The notes: generated by a model not told the origin, from the letters alone. Positions 29,001 through 40,309 are shown, numbered from the stretch's first letter. The stretch is 64,000 bases of DNA from Galactobacter caseinivorans (GCF_003640665.1 NZ_QQXL01000001.1:186001-250000); one strand, 5' to 3'. A program made the numbers and translations.

Positions 29001-29976
29001 CGGCAAGCTCGTGGACATCGGTGAGGCAGTCGGCATCATCGCCGCACAGTCCATCGGTGAGCCCGGCACCCAGCTGACCATGCGTACCTTCCACTCTGGT
29101 GGTGTTGCCTCCTCCGGCGATATCACCCAGGGTCTGCCCCGTATCCAGGAGCTCTTCGAGGCCCGTACCCCCAAGGGTCTTGCCCCGATCTCCGAGGCGG
29201 CGGGTCGCGTGTCCATCGAGGACGGCGATCGTTCGCTGCGCGTCGTGGTGACGCCGGATGATGGCTCCGAGGAAGAGGCATACCCGGTGCTGCGCCGTGC
29301 GCGTCTGCTGGTGAGCGATGGCGAGCACATCGAGGTGGGCACCCAGCTCGCCGCGGGCGCCATCGACCCCAAGCAGGTCCTGCGTGTGCTTGGCCCCCGT
29401 GAGGCCCAGAAGTTCTTGGTCCGCGAGGTCCAGGACGTCTACCAGAGCCAGGGTGTGGGTATCCACGACAAGCACGTTGAGGTCATCGTGCGGCAGATGC
29501 TGCGTCGCATCACGGTCATTGACCAGGGTGATACCAAGCTGCTGCCGGGTGAGCTCACGGATCGCGCTACCTTCCAGAACGCGAACCGCCAGGCTGTCTC
29601 TGAGGGTCTGCGTCCGGCTTCCGGCCGTGACGAGCTGATGGGCATCACCAAGGCCTCGCTGGCCACCGACTCGTGGCTCTCGGCCGCCTCCTTCCAGGAG
29701 ACGACCCGAGTGCTGACGCAGGCGGCCATGGAGGCCAAGTCGGATCCGCTGCTGGGTCTGAAGGAGAACGTCATCATCGGCAAGCTGATCCCGGCCGGCA
29801 CCGGCCTGGATCGGTACACGCAGGTGGAGGTGGAACCGACGGAGGAGGCCAAGGCCTCGTTCTACTCGGGTCCCAGCGCGTTCACCGGCTTCGACTACAG
29901 CGGTGTTGATGGACTGGGTGGAGAATTCTCTGCCATGTCCATGGACGACTACGGCTTCGGCCAGGACTTCCGCTGA
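26092..29976 (+). CDS. rpoC: DNA-directed RNA polymerase beta' subunit
   Basis: 1294 residues. The N-terminal zinc ribbon ([20 protein letters not shown] plus CGVE, residues ~58–80) and the Mg-binding catalytic motif [12 protein letters not shown] near residue 535 are present. The second zinc site ([14 protein letters not shown]) and bridge-helix region ([19 protein letters not shown]) are also intact. GAGAGAGCAAGGA precedes the ATG. No insertion or truncation is seen. A strong terminator lies ~60 nt past the stop. Confidence 0.98.
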   Translation: MSNEPSFGLMRIGLATAEQIREWSYGEVKKPETINYRTLKPEKDGLFGEQIFGPTRDWECACGKYKRVRFKGIICERCGVEVTRSKVRRDRMGHIELAAPVTHIWYFKGVPSRLGYLLDLAPKDLEKVIYFAAYMITSVDVDRRHDELPNLQVQHDLEVKKIADTRDSDIAAVGQDLEKDLARLEDEGAKAAEKKKARDSADKVMSQIRKRADLEIDRLEQVWDRFKGIKVGDLEGDEGLFRTMREKYGLFFSGCMGAEAIQKRLQDFDLAAEAISLRETIATGKGQRKTRALKRLKVVNAFLATENSPEGMVLDAVPVIPPELRPMVQLDGGRFATSDLNDLYRRVINRNNRLKRLLELGAPEIIVNNEKRMLQESVDSLFDNGRRGRPQTGPGNRPLKSLSDMLKGKQGRFRQNLLGKRVDYSGRSVIVVGPQLKLHQCGLPKQMALELFKPFVMKRLVDLNHAQNIKSAKRMVERFRPQVWDVLEEIISEHPVLLNRAPTLHRLGIQAFEPQLIEGKALQLHPLVCAAFNADFDGDQMAVHLPLSPEAQAEARILMLSSNNILKPSDGRPVALPAQDMIIGLHHLTTKREGVDGEGRAFGTVAEAIMAHDRGDLHLNAVVKIRVEGFVPSEEQPAPEGWEPGQTALIETSLGQVLFNETLPEDYPWFEGLATKNSLGDLVNDLAERYPKVVTAATLDNLKNYGFAWGTLSGVTVAISDVTSNMNKPAILEPYEARALKVQQQYDNGLIADDERRSELIDIWTQATDEVAEAMKNGMEKLNTINRMVTSGARGNWLQLRQIAGIRGLVANPQGEIIPRPIKSSYREGLSVLEYFIATHGARKGLADTALKTANSGYLTRRLVDVSQDVIVREDDCGTTRGLLVPISTGEGESRHLHETVENSAYTRTLAQDVVDANGEILASAGDDVGDVLIDKLYAAGVDQIRVRSVLTCESAVGTCALCYGRSLASGKLVDIGEAVGIIAAQSIGEPGTQLTMRTFHSGGVASSGDITQGLPRIQELFEARTPKGLAPISEAAGRVSIEDGDRSLRVVVTPDDGSEEEAYPVLRRARLLVSDGEHIEVGTQLAAGAIDPKQVLRVLGPREAQKFLVREVQDVYQSQGVGIHDKHVEVIVRQMLRRITVIDQGDTKLLPGELTDRATFQNANRQAVSEGLRPASGRDELMGITKASLATDSWLSAASFQETTRVLTQAAMEAKSDPLLGLKENVIIGKLIPAGTGLDRYTQVEVEPTEEAKASFYSGPSAFTGFDYSGVDGLGGEFSAMSMDDYGFGQDFR

Positions 29977-30034
29977 GGTCCACGGTCGCCGCGGTGAAGC
30001 GCTGAGGCGCTAGAGCGCGGCGACCACCAGAATC

Positions 30035-30080
30035 GGCGAAGCCCGCCATCACCCTTGAGGTGGTGGCGGGCTTCGCCGTT
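30035..30080 (+). terminator. Terminator after rpoC
   Basis: A 19-bp stem (30035–30053 with 30059–30077, one G·U) with loop CTTGA, followed by GTTT. It ends the rpoBC unit. Confidence 0.85.
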
Positions 30081-30424
30081 TCCGGGTCCGTCGCCCGGGT
30101 CCAGCGGGCACCCGCGCCCGACGCCGTGGGGTCGCCCGGGTGCGCACCGCACCGGTGAGGGCGCCGCTGACGCGGCCCCGCGCCGTCGTGCAGGGGGAGT
30201 GGGGAGCCTCACCCTCTGGTCTTGCCCTGCTTCTGGTACAGTAAGCAGTGAGAGTTTTCATGTGGCGAAGTGGACCCAGTCCGTGCCGCGCGTAGGTTGC
30301 GCGGCGTACGCCACACTTTCGCACGCCTACGGTCCTTTCCGCGGTAGAGCGAGAAAACGACCACGCCGAACCTGACGCCACGCGGCGGGGCGGCATCAAA
30401 GCGACAATGACGGAGGACACGAAA
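30081..30424 (+). other. rpsL upstream region, no gene
   Basis: A gene-free stretch of about 340 nt. It includes a variant of the dispersed 12-mer (30115–30126). An extended −10 candidate is present: TG at 30234–30235 and TACAGT at 30237–30242, with poor −35. A ~180-nt leader to rpsL follows. GAGGACACGAAA provides the ribosome-binding site. Confidence 0.5.
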
Positions 30425-30799
30425 GTGCCTACTATTCAGCAGCTGGTCCGTAAGGGCCGGACGCCGAAGGTCACCAAGACCAAGGCCCCCGCCCTGAAGG
30501 GCAACCCTATGCGTCGTGGCGTGTGCACTCGTGTGTACACCACCACCCCGAAGAAGCCGAACTCCGCCCTGCGTAAGGTCGCCCGCGTGCGCCTTGCCGG
30601 TGGCGTTGAGGTCACGGCTTACATCCCGGGCGTGGGCCACAACCTGCAGGAGCACTCCATTGTGCTCGTGCGCGGTGGTCGAGTGAAGGACCTTCCCGGT
30701 GTCCGTTACAAGATCGTCCGCGGCGCGCTTGACACCCAGGGTGTCAAGGGCCGCGGCCAGGCTCGTTCACGCTACGGCGCCAAGAAGGAGAAGAAGTAA
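30425..30799 (+). CDS. rpsL: 30S ribosomal protein S12
   Basis: The 124-residue decoding-site protein. It begins [11 protein letters not shown] at a GTG, so the longer MTEDTK extension is rejected. [13 protein letters not shown] and [12 protein letters not shown] show the Lys residues at which streptomycin resistance mutations arise, here in wild-type form. The stop overlaps the rpsG ATG as TAATG. Confidence 0.97.
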   Translation: MPTIQQLVRKGRTPKVTKTKAPALKGNPMRRGVCTRVYTTTPKKPNSALRKVARVRLAGGVEVTAYIPGVGHNLQEHSIVLVRGGRVKDLPGVRYKIVRGALDTQGVKGRGQARSRYGAKKEKK

Positions 30800-31269
30800 T
30801 GCCTCGCAAGGGTCCCGCGCCGAAGCGCCCCATCGTCAATGATCCGGTTTACGGGTCCCAGCTGGTCACCCAGCTGATCAACAAGGTGCTTCTTGACGGC
30901 AAGAAGTCCACCGCCGAGCGCATCGTCTACGGTGCCCTCGAGGGTGCTCAGGCCAAGACCGGCACCGATCCGGTGGCGTCCCTCAAGAAGGCCATGGATA
31001 ACATCCGCCCGGCCCTCGAGGTTCGCTCCCGTCGTGTTGGTGGCGCCACCTACCAGGTTCCGGTTGAGGTCAAGCCGGGCCGCGCCACGGCGCTGGCCCT
31101 TCGCTGGCTGGTCGGCTTCTCCAAGGCTCGCCGCGAGAAGACCATGACCGAGCGTCTCATGAACGAGATCCTGGATGCCTCCAACGGTCTCGGCGCTGCA
31201 GTCAAGCGTCGCGAAGACACCCACAAGATGGCCGAGTCCAACAAGGCCTTCGCTCACTACCGCTGGTAA
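30799..31269 (+). CDS. rpsG: 30S ribosomal protein S7
   Basis: The 156-residue head-domain assembly protein. [20 protein letters not shown], the rRNA-binding [16 protein letters not shown] and the C-terminal [14 protein letters not shown] are all typical. It is translationally coupled to rpsL and is a candidate autoregulator of the str operon. Confidence 0.97.
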   Translation: MPRKGPAPKRPIVNDPVYGSQLVTQLINKVLLDGKKSTAERIVYGALEGAQAKTGTDPVASLKKAMDNIRPALEVRSRRVGGATYQVPVEVKPGRATALALRWLVGFSKARREKTMTERLMNEILDASNGLGAAVKRREDTHKMAESNKAFAHYRW

Positions 31270-31280
31270 GAACGCCCCGT

Positions 31281-31306
31281 CGGGGCCCGGGATCACCCGG
31301 GCCCCG
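31281..31306 (+). other. Hairpin in the rpsG–fusA spacer
   Basis: CGGGGCCCGGG-ATCA-CCCGGGCCCCG is a perfect 11-bp stem 12 nt after rpsG. With no T-run it probably stabilises or processes the str mRNA. Confidence 0.6.
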
Positions 31307-31332
31307 CTGGTCCTCATCAAAGGGAGATCACC

Positions 31333-33447
31333 GTGGCACTTGACGTGCTCACCGACCTGAACAAGGTCCGCAACATCGGCATCATGGCCCACATCGATGC
31401 CGGCAAGACCACCACCACGGAGCGCATCCTTTTCTACACGGGTGTGAACCACAAGCTGGGCGAGACGCACGACGGTGCCTCGACGACCGACTGGATGGAG
31501 CAGGAGAAGGAGCGCGGCATCACCATCACGTCCGCGGCCGTCTCTGCTTACTGGAACGGTAACCAGATCAACATCATCGACACCCCCGGTCACGTTGACT
31601 TCACGGTCGAGGTCGAGCGCTCCTTGCGTGTGCTCGATGGCGCCGTTGCCGTCTTCGATGGCAAGGAGGGCGTTGAGCCCCAGTCCGAGACTGTCTGGCG
31701 TCAGGCCGACAAGTACGACGTGCCGCGCATCTGCTTCGTCAACAAGATGGACAAGATGGGCGCTGACTTCTACTTCACGGTAGAGACCATCGTCAGCCGC
31801 CTTGGCGCCACCCCGCTGGTCATGCAGTTGCCGATCGGCTCCGAGTCGGAGTTCATCGGTGTTGTTGATCTGCTTTCGATGAAGGCCTTTGTCTGGGAGG
31901 GCGACGCCAAGGGCGACGTCTCCTTGGGCGCTGCTTATGAGACCAAGGAGATCCCCGCGGATCTGCTGGAGAAGGCAGAGGAGTACCGCGCCAAGCTCGT
32001 TGAGCAGGTTGCAGAGTCCTCTGACGAGCTCATGGAGAAGTACCTGGAAGGAATTGAGCCCTCCAACGAGGAGCTCAAGGCCGGCATCCGCAAGATGACG
32101 ATCAGCTCCGTTGCCTACCCCGTGTTCTGTGGCTCTGCCTTCAAGAACCGTGGTGTGCAGCCCATGCTGGACGCCGTCGTTGATTACCTCCCCTCTCCGC
32201 TGGACGTGCCGCCGATGATTGGCCACGACCCGAAGAACGAGGAAATCGAGATCATCCGCAAGCCTTCTGAGGACGAGCCCTTCTCGGCGCTTGCCTTCAA
32301 GATCGCTACGCACCCCTTCTACGGTCAGCTCACCTTCGTGCGCGTCTACTCGGGTCACCTCGATGCAGGCTCCGCGGTGTTGAACTCCACCAAGCAGAAG
32401 AAGGAGCGTGTTGGCAAGCTCTTCCAGATGCACGCCAACAAGGAGCAGCCGGTAGATAACCTGCACGCAGGCCACATCTACGCGGTCATCGGCCTCAAGG
32501 ACACCACCACGGGTGACACCCTGTGCGACCCGGCCAAGCCGGTTGTCCTCGAGTCCATGTCCTTCCCGGACCCGGTCATCTTCGTGGCGATCGAACCCAA
32601 GACCAAGGGTGACCAGGAGAAGCTCTCCACGGCCATCCAGAAGCTCTCCGCTGAGGACCCGACCTTCACGGTCTCCCTCAACGAGGACACCCGCCAGACC
32701 GAAATCGGCGGCATGGGCGAGCTCCACCTGGACATCCTGGTGGACCGCATGCGTCGCGAGTTCAAGGTTGAGGCCAACGTTGGCAAGCCGCAGGTTGCTT
32801 ACCGTGAGACCATCAAGAAGAAGGCCGAAAAGGTCGACTTCACTCACAAGAAGCAGACCGGTGGCTCCGGCCAGTTCGCTAAGGTGCAGGTCACCTTTGA
32901 GCCGCTGGACACCTCCGAGGGCGAGCTCTACGAGTTCGTCAACGCGGTGACCGGTGGTCGCATCCCGCGCGAGTACATCCCCTCCGTGGATCACGGCATC
33001 CAGGACGCCATGCAGCTCGGTGTCTTGGCTGGCTACCCCATGGTGGGCGTCAAGGCCACCCTTCTGGACGGCGCTTACCACGACGTCGACTCCTCCGAAA
33101 TGGCGTTTAAGGTTGCCGGCTCGCAGGTGTTCAAGGAGGGTGCTCGCCGCGCCAGCCCCATCATCCTTGAGCCGCTGATGGACGTTGAGGTCCGTACTCC
33201 TGAGGAGTACATGGGCGACGTCATCGGTGACTTGAACTCCCGTCGTGGCTCCATCCAGTCCATGGAAGAGGCCGCAGGCGTGAAGGTCATCAAGGCTGGC
33301 GTTCCGCTGTCCGAGATGTTTGGCTACATCGGTGACCTGCGTTCAAAGACGCAGGGCCGCGCGGTGTACTCCATGAAGTTTGCGTCCTACGCCGAGGTTC
33401 CCAAGGCCGTGGCGGAAGAGATCATCCAGAAGTCCCGCGGCGAGTAA
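31333..33447 (+). CDS. fusA: Elongation factor G
   Basis: The 704-residue translocase GTPase. The G-domain motifs [15 protein letters not shown] (G1), RGITITSAA (G2), DTPGHVDFT (G3) and [10 protein letters not shown] (G4) are intact, and domain IV ([18 protein letters not shown]) and [20 protein letters not shown] follow. The start is GTG with AAAGGGAG upstream. It is the only EF-G gene seen in the window, between rpsG and tuf. Confidence 0.98.
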   Translation: MALDVLTDLNKVRNIGIMAHIDAGKTTTTERILFYTGVNHKLGETHDGASTTDWMEQEKERGITITSAAVSAYWNGNQINIIDTPGHVDFTVEVERSLRVLDGAVAVFDGKEGVEPQSETVWRQADKYDVPRICFVNKMDKMGADFYFTVETIVSRLGATPLVMQLPIGSESEFIGVVDLLSMKAFVWEGDAKGDVSLGAAYETKEIPADLLEKAEEYRAKLVEQVAESSDELMEKYLEGIEPSNEELKAGIRKMTISSVAYPVFCGSAFKNRGVQPMLDAVVDYLPSPLDVPPMIGHDPKNEEIEIIRKPSEDEPFSALAFKIATHPFYGQLTFVRVYSGHLDAGSAVLNSTKQKKERVGKLFQMHANKEQPVDNLHAGHIYAVIGLKDTTTGDTLCDPAKPVVLESMSFPDPVIFVAIEPKTKGDQEKLSTAIQKLSAEDPTFTVSLNEDTRQTEIGGMGELHLDILVDRMRREFKVEANVGKPQVAYRETIKKKAEKVDFTHKKQTGGSGQFAKVQVTFEPLDTSEGELYEFVNAVTGGRIPREYIPSVDHGIQDAMQLGVLAGYPMVGVKATLLDGAYHDVDSSEMAFKVAGSQVFKEGARRASPIILEPLMDVEVRTPEEYMGDVIGDLNSRRGSIQSMEEAAGVKVIKAGVPLSEMFGYIGDLRSKTQGRAVYSMKFASYAEVPKAVAEEIIQKSRGE

Positions 33448-33460
33448 TCAAAGCGGACGG

Positions 33461-33487
33461 GAGTGGGCTCCATGATGGAGCCCACTC
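33461..33487 (+). terminator. Hairpin after fusA
   Basis: GAGTGGGCTCC-ATGAT-GGAGCCCACTC is a perfect 11-bp stem 14 nt past fusA. It lacks a T-run, and tuf has its own promoter candidate downstream. Confidence 0.6.
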
Positions 33488-33555
33488 TCACTGGCCGTCC
33501 TTAGCGGGGCGGTCGGACGAATCCGGTTCGCCACTGGCGATCCGGGACCAGAAAT

Positions 33556-33585
33556 TTCAATAAACCCCAAAGCCCTCAGTAGACT
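33556..33585 (+). promoter_or_regulatory. Candidate tuf promoter
   Basis: TAGACT −10 with a weak TTCAAT −35 at 18-bp spacing, in an AT-richer pocket. The implied leader is ~60 nt to the GTG of tuf, ending in AGGAGG. Confidence 0.45.
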
Positions 33586-33651
33586 GAAGACAGCTTGCTC
33601 GCAGATCGCGAGTGAAGTCTCAGCTAGCTGAGAACAGTTCTAGGAGGAACA

Positions 33652-34842
<1,191 letters not shown>

Positions 34843-34890
34843 TGCTCGCCCTCACGGGCAAGTAATTGCTGGACGCTAGCCGTCTAGTTG

Positions 34891-34922
34891 AAGGGGGCTC
34901 GGCATTGCGCCGGGCCCCCTTT
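34891..34922 (+). terminator. Terminator after tuf
   Basis: AAGGGGGCTCGGC-ATTGC-GCCGGGCCCCCTT is a 13-bp stem with one G·U, followed by T. It ends the str operon. Confidence 0.85.
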
Positions 34923-35063
34923 GGCGTGCCGTCTGGAGTGTGGGACGCAGCTATCCACAGCCAAGAAGAGGGGGCGCTCAGCGGGGGAGTTGTGGGGTAA
35001 GCTCATCTGTATATCCACTCGGTGGATTTACTAGCGCTTCGGCGAAGGGGGTGTCCCACGATC

Positions 35064-38000
35064 ATGTTCTTCTCTTGGATAGTGTTGCTCGTTGGTGTGG
35101 TGCTGATCTGTGTCGGCTCAAGCCGCATGAGCGCCGGCAAGGCGGCACTGAAGGCGGCGCAGGATCAGTTCAACGACGCCTACCTTCGCGGCTTCCGCGC
35201 GGGCTCAGAGTCGGCGCGCGGGCCGGGTGCGGACCAGCAGGTGCGCGGGCAGCGGCCCGCCCCCACCATCATGCGCCCTCTGCCGGCGCCCCCGGGCCCG
35301 GGGCAACAGGGCCCAGTGCCTCCCAGCATGCCGGTTCAGCGAGCCCCCGGCCTGGGGTCCGCGTTGGGTGCCGCGCCCGCTTCGGCGCTGCGGCCCCCTG
35401 CGTTCTCGGGCCAGGCGTTGCCGGGCCAAGCGATGCCGGGCCAGGCGTTGCCGGGCCAGGCGTTGCCGACCCACGCGGGCCAGGCCTCCCCGCAACTGCA
35501 CGTGCCAGCGCCGGCGCGCAAGGCGCCGGTAGATCGCCGCGCGGTGCTTATCAATGTCGTCCTTGGCGCGGCCACCTTCTTGCTGGTCGTGGCTGCGGGA
35601 CTGTGGGTCGGCACCCGGCTTGACCCCATCGGCCAGGGTGTCGCCCTCATGGCACTTTCTGCGGCCTTCTACGCCGCCGGGCTCGTGCTGCATCAGCGCC
35701 AGCCCCGCCTGCGGCCGGTGGCGTTGGCCTTCTCCATCTCCGGACTGGCCCTGTTGCCCATCGTGGGCGTGGCCTGGTGGGTGCAGTTCCCGGAACAGGG
35801 ACCGGCCGCGTGGCTCGTGGTGTCCGCCGTGGGCACCGTGGCGTACCTCTTTGCCGCCGTTCGTCTCGATTCCAGGGTGGTGGCTGCCTTGGGTGTGGTC
35901 TTTGCCGCCTCCGGTGCCTTCACCTTCGGCGCGGCGATGCGCAGCGGCATCGCCTGGTATGCCGCCAGCTCCACCCTGCTCGCCGTCCTCCTCTCTCTGG
36001 TCGCCACACGGTGGGCACATCGTCTGCCCCGAGTGCTCCATCAGACGTTTGTGGTGGCCCACCGGTTGCTGGTGCCGAGCTACCTTGCCGTGGCCCTCTG
36101 TGTCTTCCCGTGGTTGAGGGCACAAGACTCCCTGATCATCACCGCATCCGCGCTCCTCTACTACGTGGTCCAGCGACTTCTGGCGCCGCAGCGCGACCGC
36201 AGCCTGACTCGGTGGGGTGCGCGGGCGGCGTCGATCGGTGTGGTGCTTTCCGCCGGAGCGGTGGCAGAGCTGCCAGGCAACGTCATGCTGCGCTGCGCCG
36301 CCGTCGCGGTGGTGCTGGTGGCAGGCCAGTCGGTGTGGGCTCTGCGCCGCGATGGTGTGTCCTTCGCCCGGACGACGGCGCCCGGCACGACCACACCAGG
36401 GGCGCTGGCCTGGGCAGAGCGGGGAGAAAGCCGCCGGACGCCCGCCATCCTGATGTCTGTCGCCGCGGCCTTCGCCCTGTGTGGGACGGAGGTGGGACAG
36501 CACGTCCCCAGGGCAAGCGCCGCGTCCTTCCTGGACGTCTCACTCAACTGGAGCTGGTACCTGGTCTTGGCCGGCGTGGTGGTGTTCACCCTCGTGAAGG
36601 CGATGTCCCCGGCCCTCCCCGTCTTGTGGCGGATGATCCTGCTTGGGGGCGCCACGCTGGGTGCCGTCATTGAGCCTGCCTCCTCGCGGCCGTGGGCAGG
36701 GGCCTTCCTCCTGTTCGCCGTCGCGCTGGTGTCCGCGCTGCAGTGGTCCAGGGAATCGGGTGCAGCGTGGCGGACCGGCTTCGGAGCCCTGGCGCTCGGC
36801 GCGGGCCTGGGGTCCTCCGGGCCGCTCGCCGCTGACCTGGCGGTGACCCTGGGAGCCAGCGACGCCCTGCGCGGCAACGTGATGAGCCTGGTCTGGGCGG
36901 TGGGCGCGCTGGGTCTAGGCACCTGGCGCGCGGCGGTGGCCGTGAGCCAACGCAGCGAGACCCGGGGAGGCCGGTTCCACTGGGGCGCAGGCGCGCTGCT
37001 GTCCGCCGCGGTGGGCGCAGGAAGCAGCCTGGCGGTGGACTGGCGCGCGGCCTCACCGCGTGGCGGACGCGTGGGGGCGCACGGCTTGACCTTTGACGCG
37101 TTCGGTCAGCATCCGGACCCCCTGGCCGTGACCGGTGTGATGGTGGCGATCCTGGCGCTGGCCGTGGCCACGGTGGCTGCCACCCAGCTCTTCTTGGCAA
37201 GGGGGGCGCTGCGTCAGCACCTGCCAGGTCAGCAACTGCCAGGCCAGCAACTGCCGGGCGAGAACGCCACCGAACCGGCGCCCTACACCCTGGCTCCTTT
37301 TGCACTGGCTCCTTTTGCCCTGGCCGCCCCGGCCGTAGTGCTGGGCGCGGTGGTGGGCGGCGCGGGCGACCGTGTGCTCGTGGTGCTGGTGGCCTACCTG
37401 TGTGCAGCCGGGCTCTGTGTGGCCGGTTCACAGGTCTGGGGGAGGAGCTGGAGCGCCCTCGGTGCCACTGCCGCGCTGTTGATGGGCCAATGGCAGGTGC
37501 TCTCCATGACCGACGCTCCGGGCGTGGTGGTTCTGCCCATCACGGCGGCGATTCTGCTGGCGGGAACCGTCGTGGCCACCACCGGCCCGCGCGCTAGCTG
37601 GGCCCGGGTGGTCAGCGCGAGCGTTGCGGGCGCGCTGATACTTGGACCCTGGGCGGAGGCCCTGCGGACACGCCTCGCGATCTCCGCGGATGCCGTGCAA
37701 CCGGTGGCCTTTACCTTGTTGCTCCTGCTGGCGGTCGCAGCCGTGCTCTGGCACGCGCGGGTGGCGCGCCAACTGGGAACGCCAGTGGCCGGGGTCTCCG
37801 TGGCGCTGCTTGCAGTGGGGCTCACCGCGCTGCGTGCCGTTGATGGGCAGTGGAGCTGGTGGTGGGGATCGCAGGTGCTGAGCGCCTACCCGGCCACCGA
37901 GCTCGTGTTCTCTTGGGCCGCACCGGCGTTGGTGCTCCTCGCCGGGGCGTCCGTCAAGCTGTGGACGCGTCATTGCACCCGGCTGGGTCAGGCCAGCGCC

Positions 38001-39584
38001 TGGGCCACCGCGGCCCTTCTGCTGCCGGCATTCCTTCTGGGACCCACAGTGCTGGCACACCAGGAGGGTGGGCTGTTGATGTTGATCGGCGCCGTGCTTG
38101 GCGCCCAGGCGTTCGCCGCGCGCTCCCTCGCCTTGCGCTCCGCTCAGACGCCGGGAAGCGTGCTCCTGCTCTCCACCAGCCGGATGATGCCGGTCCCCGC
38201 CGCCGGCGCCCTGCTGTGCGGCGTCTGCATCAGCATCATGGGGCAGACCCCGCTGTGGCTGGGATGGATTGCCGCCGCCGCAGTGGCGGTGAGCGCGATT
38301 CCCGCGATGTGGGCGGGCCAGCACGTGGCGTCGAATGCGGGGGGAGCGCCGGGCCACGGGGGATACCGGCGCACCTTCCGCCGCCACGGCGACGACGTGA
38401 TCAGCGTCGCGGCCCCCTTCCTGAGCCTGATCATCCTGGGGGCGGTCGTGGTTGCCGGGCCGGGAGTCACCGTGTTGGCCACGGCCGCCGCGCTGGCCTA
38501 CCTCTTCCTCGCCGCCACGCGAGCCGCGTGGTGGATGGGCCTGCTCGCCTTTGGCGCCACCGCCTGCGCGGCGGTTCAGGCGGTGCTTGACCTCTCCGTC
38601 GGCGCGCAAGAACCACGATCGTGGATCCTGGTCCACGCGGTGCTATTGGCGCTGCTGCCCGCGGTGCTCACCCGCCGCGTCGCCATGCGGGGACGTGTTT
38701 CGGCAGTGGAATCCCAGCTTCACCGCGGGGCGGGGTGGGTGGCGGCCGGCCTCCTGACGCTTGGCGCCGTGACCGGGCTGGCCGCGGGTCACGACCCGGC
38801 GTGGCTGGCATGGGCCGTGGTGGCGGATCTGGTGCTCGCCTCCCAGGCGTCATGGTTACTGCTGCGTTCCAAGGACCAGCAGCGCCTCCACTCGGTGGTG
38901 GACGCCGGGATGGCCCTTGCCGCCCTCGCCGTGGTGCGTGCGGCCGCCGTGGAGGGGGACCTCCGGGTGGCACCCTTCTGGTTCTTGGTGGTCCTGGCGG
39001 CAGTCCTGATCGGCACCGCCTGGTGGCGCAGGGCGCACAAGCCCTCCCAGCAACTGCGCGCGTGGTCCGCCGCGGCGATGCTGACGCTTGCGCTCTTCAC
39101 GGTGGTGCTCGGCACCACCGGAACGGACGAGGAGTGGGCGCGTCACGCGGTGCTGGTGGCACTCTTTGCCCTGCTCCTGGTGACGGGCGCGGCGTTCGAC
39201 GACGCTGCAGCCACCTGGATTGGCCTGGCGGGCCTGTGCGTGGACGTACTCGTCGCAGCGCGCCACCAGACAGTCGCCATGCTCTTCCTCCTCGCCGTGA
39301 TGCTCTTCGGCATCGCCACCTGGCTCCTGCTGCGCAAGAGCCGCCAGGCCCAGCACCAGGCCGCCCGCCCGCCAGTGGGGCCGCCACTCCCGCCGAACCA
39401 AGGGCTCCGGCAGGAGCAGGCACCCGTGCAGCGGCCGAGCCTGGGAGGGGCCATGGGCCAGGCAGTGCCACCACAAAGCCAGGCCGTCCCGCCGAACGGA
39501 CACCAGCCGTCGCTTCGCCGGGTCCAGCCCAACAGGCCGGGCCCTGCCAACCCGCCCCCACCGGCGTCGGGCAGAGAAGACTAA
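35064..39584 (+). CDS. Giant polytopic membrane protein (1506 aa), unknown
   Basis: A single membrane helix at residues 2–20 is followed by a ~135-residue Pro/Gln-rich linker containing LPGQA repeats (near 115–138). About forty hydrophobic segments then run nearly without soluble domains to residue ~1440, and a Pro/Gln-rich cytoplasmic tail closes the protein. A loop near 716–755 holds two further repeats (LPGQQ and LAPFA). ATG 35064 is preferred over GTG 35022 because it begins the first membrane helix (MFFSWIVLLVGVVLIC). The architecture recalls DUF2339/DUF2157-like multi-span proteins but no motif confirms this. It is rich in GCG and CGG codons, unlike the ribosomal genes around it. It stands alone between terminators at 34891 and 39601. 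Confidence 0.85.
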   Translation: MFFSWIVLLVGVVLICVGSSRMSAGKAALKAAQDQFNDAYLRGFRAGSESARGPGADQQVRGQRPAPTIMRPLPAPPGPGQQGPVPPSMPVQRAPGLGSALGAAPASALRPPAFSGQALPGQAMPGQALPGQALPTHAGQASPQLHVPAPARKAPVDRRAVLINVVLGAATFLLVVAAGLWVGTRLDPIGQGVALMALSAAFYAAGLVLHQRQPRLRPVALAFSISGLALLPIVGVAWWVQFPEQGPAAWLVVSAVGTVAYLFAAVRLDSRVVAALGVVFAASGAFTFGAAMRSGIAWYAASSTLLAVLLSLVATRWAHRLPRVLHQTFVVAHRLLVPSYLAVALCVFPWLRAQDSLIITASALLYYVVQRLLAPQRDRSLTRWGARAASIGVVLSAGAVAELPGNVMLRCAAVAVVLVAGQSVWALRRDGVSFARTTAPGTTTPGALAWAERGESRRTPAILMSVAAAFALCGTEVGQHVPRASAASFLDVSLNWSWYLVLAGVVVFTLVKAMSPALPVLWRMILLGGATLGAVIEPASSRPWAGAFLLFAVALVSALQWSRESGAAWRTGFGALALGAGLGSSGPLAADLAVTLGASDALRGNVMSLVWAVGALGLGTWRAAVAVSQRSETRGGRFHWGAGALLSAAVGAGSSLAVDWRAASPRGGRVGAHGLTFDAFGQHPDPLAVTGVMVAILALAVATVAATQLFLARGALRQHLPGQQLPGQQLPGENATEPAPYTLAPFALAPFALAAPAVVLGAVVGGAGDRVLVVLVAYLCAAGLCVAGSQVWGRSWSALGATAALLMGQWQVLSMTDAPGVVVLPITAAILLAGTVVATTGPRASWARVVSASVAGALILGPWAEALRTRLAISADAVQPVAFTLLLLLAVAAVLWHARVARQLGTPVAGVSVALLAVGLTALRAVDGQWSWWWGSQVLSAYPATELVFSWAAPALVLLAGASVKLWTRHCTRLGQASAWATAALLLPAFLLGPTVLAHQEGGLLMLIGAVLGAQAFAARSLALRSAQTPGSVLLLSTSRMMPVPAAGALLCGVCISIMGQTPLWLGWIAAAAVAVSAIPAMWAGQHVASNAGGAPGHGGYRRTFRRHGDDVISVAAPFLSLIILGAVVVAGPGVTVLATAAALAYLFLAATRAAWWMGLLAFGATACAAVQAVLDLSVGAQEPRSWILVHAVLLALLPAVLTRRVAMRGRVSAVESQLHRGAGWVAAGLLTLGAVTGLAAGHDPAWLAWAVVADLVLASQASWLLLRSKDQQRLHSVVDAGMALAALAVVRAAAVEGDLRVAPFWFLVVLAAVLIGTAWWRRAHKPSQQLRAWSAAAMLTLALFTVVLGTTGTDEEWARHAVLVALFALLLVTGAAFDDAAATWIGLAGLCVDVLVAARHQTVAMLFLLAVMLFGIATWLLLRKSRQAQHQAARPPVGPPLPPNQGLRQEQAPVQRPSLGGAMGQAVPPQSQAVPPNGHQPSLRRVQPNRPGPANPPPPASGRED
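35408..35468 (+). repeat. 15-bp repeat encoding LPGQA pentapeptides
   Basis: Four tandem copies of GGGCCAGGCGTTGCC with one variant copy (CAAGCGATG), in frame, encoding GQALP/GQAMP units in the N-terminal linker of the giant membrane protein. Confidence 0.85.
37215..37259 (+). repeat. 15-bp repeat encoding LPGQQ pentapeptides
   Basis: Three in-frame copies of a 15-bp unit (CAGCAACTGCCAGGC type) in an extramembrane loop of the giant protein. The sequence is unlike the first repeat at DNA level but gives the same LPGQ core. Confidence 0.75.
37290..37325 (+). repeat. 15-bp repeat encoding LAPFA
   Basis: Two exact-length copies of CTGGCTCCTTTTGC(A/C) plus a partial third, in frame, at the start of a membrane segment of the giant protein. 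It is notable for its T-run against a GC-rich gene. Confidence 0.75.
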
Positions 39585-39600
39585 GCGCCGCTCGCTCTGA

Positions 39601-39641
39601 GTGATGCCGCCGCCAGGCCACCGGCCAGGCGGCGGCATCAC
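39601..39641 (+). terminator. Terminator-like hairpin after the giant gene
   Basis: GTGATGCCGCCGCC/GGCGGCGGCATCAC is a perfect 14-bp stem whose 13-nt loop itself contains GGCC-ACC-GGCC. It starts 17 nt past the stop and has no T-run. Confidence 0.65.
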
Positions 39642-40000
39642 GCGCGTTGGCCGGGCGAAGACGCGGCGACGGATGTGGGATCCGACACCCGAATTGGCGA
39701 ATCCGCGGCAGATCTGCGAGGATAGTCAAGTTGCGCTTGCGCAGATTTGGGTCACGACGCTCCTCCTGACGGAGGGTGAAGATGATCCGAGGAGCCAGAG
39801 CAACCCGATCCCGTAGAAGAGTGTGTCATCCTGCTGTTCTCAACAGCGCGACACGCCCGAGTACGGGGGTCGGAGCCACGGCGGGGCGAGGAACCCGGGA
39901 ATCTTCCCGGATTCGGCTCGTCGGTGGCGTGCCGGTCCGCAAGGGCCCGTTCGGCACCACAACTTACATAGTGCTAACCAAAGAAATGAGGCCAGAAGCC
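39642..40000 (+). other. S10 operon promoter and leader region
   Basis: About 360 nt without a gene. A possible promoter is TTGGCG-N18-GAGGAT (39694–39723). The ~270-nt leader that would follow holds CCGGGAA-TC-TTCCCGG (39895–39910) inside a GAGCC/GGCTC closing pair, and a stem-loop GTGCCG…CGGCAC (39929–39957). Such a leader could be an autoregulatory target, as in other S10 operons. An open frame continuous with rpsJ crosses it but has no ribosomal similarity. Confidence 0.45.
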
Positions 40001-40309
40001 ATGGCGGGACAGAAGATCCGCATCCGGCTGAAGTCGTATGACCACGAGGTCATTGACACGTCCGCCCGCAAGATCGTTGATACGGTCACCCGCGCCGGCG
40101 CGACTGTTGTCGGCCCCGTGCCGCTGCCGACGGAGAAGAACGTGTACTGCGTTATCCGTTCGCCGCACAAGTACAAGGACAGCCGCGAGCACTTCGAGAT
40201 GCGCACCCACAAGCGCCTCATCGACATCGTGGACCCGACTCCGAAGGCCGTTGACTCGCTGATGCGTCTCGACCTGCCGGCGGATGTCAACATCGAAATC
40301 AAGCTCTGA
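40001..40309 (+). CDS. rpsJ: 30S ribosomal protein S10
   Basis: The 102-residue first cistron of the S10 operon, also the NusE antitermination partner of NusB/Nus[18 protein letters not shown] and the loop [20 protein letters not shown] are diagnostic. ATG 40001 is chosen because the family starts at [10 protein letters not shown]; upstream in-frame codons encode no conserved residues. GAGG lies ten nucleotides upstream. Confidence 0.97.
   Translation: MAGQKIRIRLKSYDHEVIDTSARKIVDTVTRAGATVVGPVPLPTEKNVYCVIRSPHKYKDSREHFEMRTHKRLIDIVDPTPKAVDSLMRLDLPADVNIEIKL

Noticed and set aside
23440-29475. Very long open frame on the strand opposite rpoB and rpoC
   Set aside because: It is the mirror of strongly biased third-position GC in rpoBC; the product is His/Leu/Val/Gly-rich with no family features.
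30772-33081. 769-codon open frame antisense to rpsG and fusA
   Set aside because: A shadow of codon bias in fusA, with no start signals or recognisable domains.
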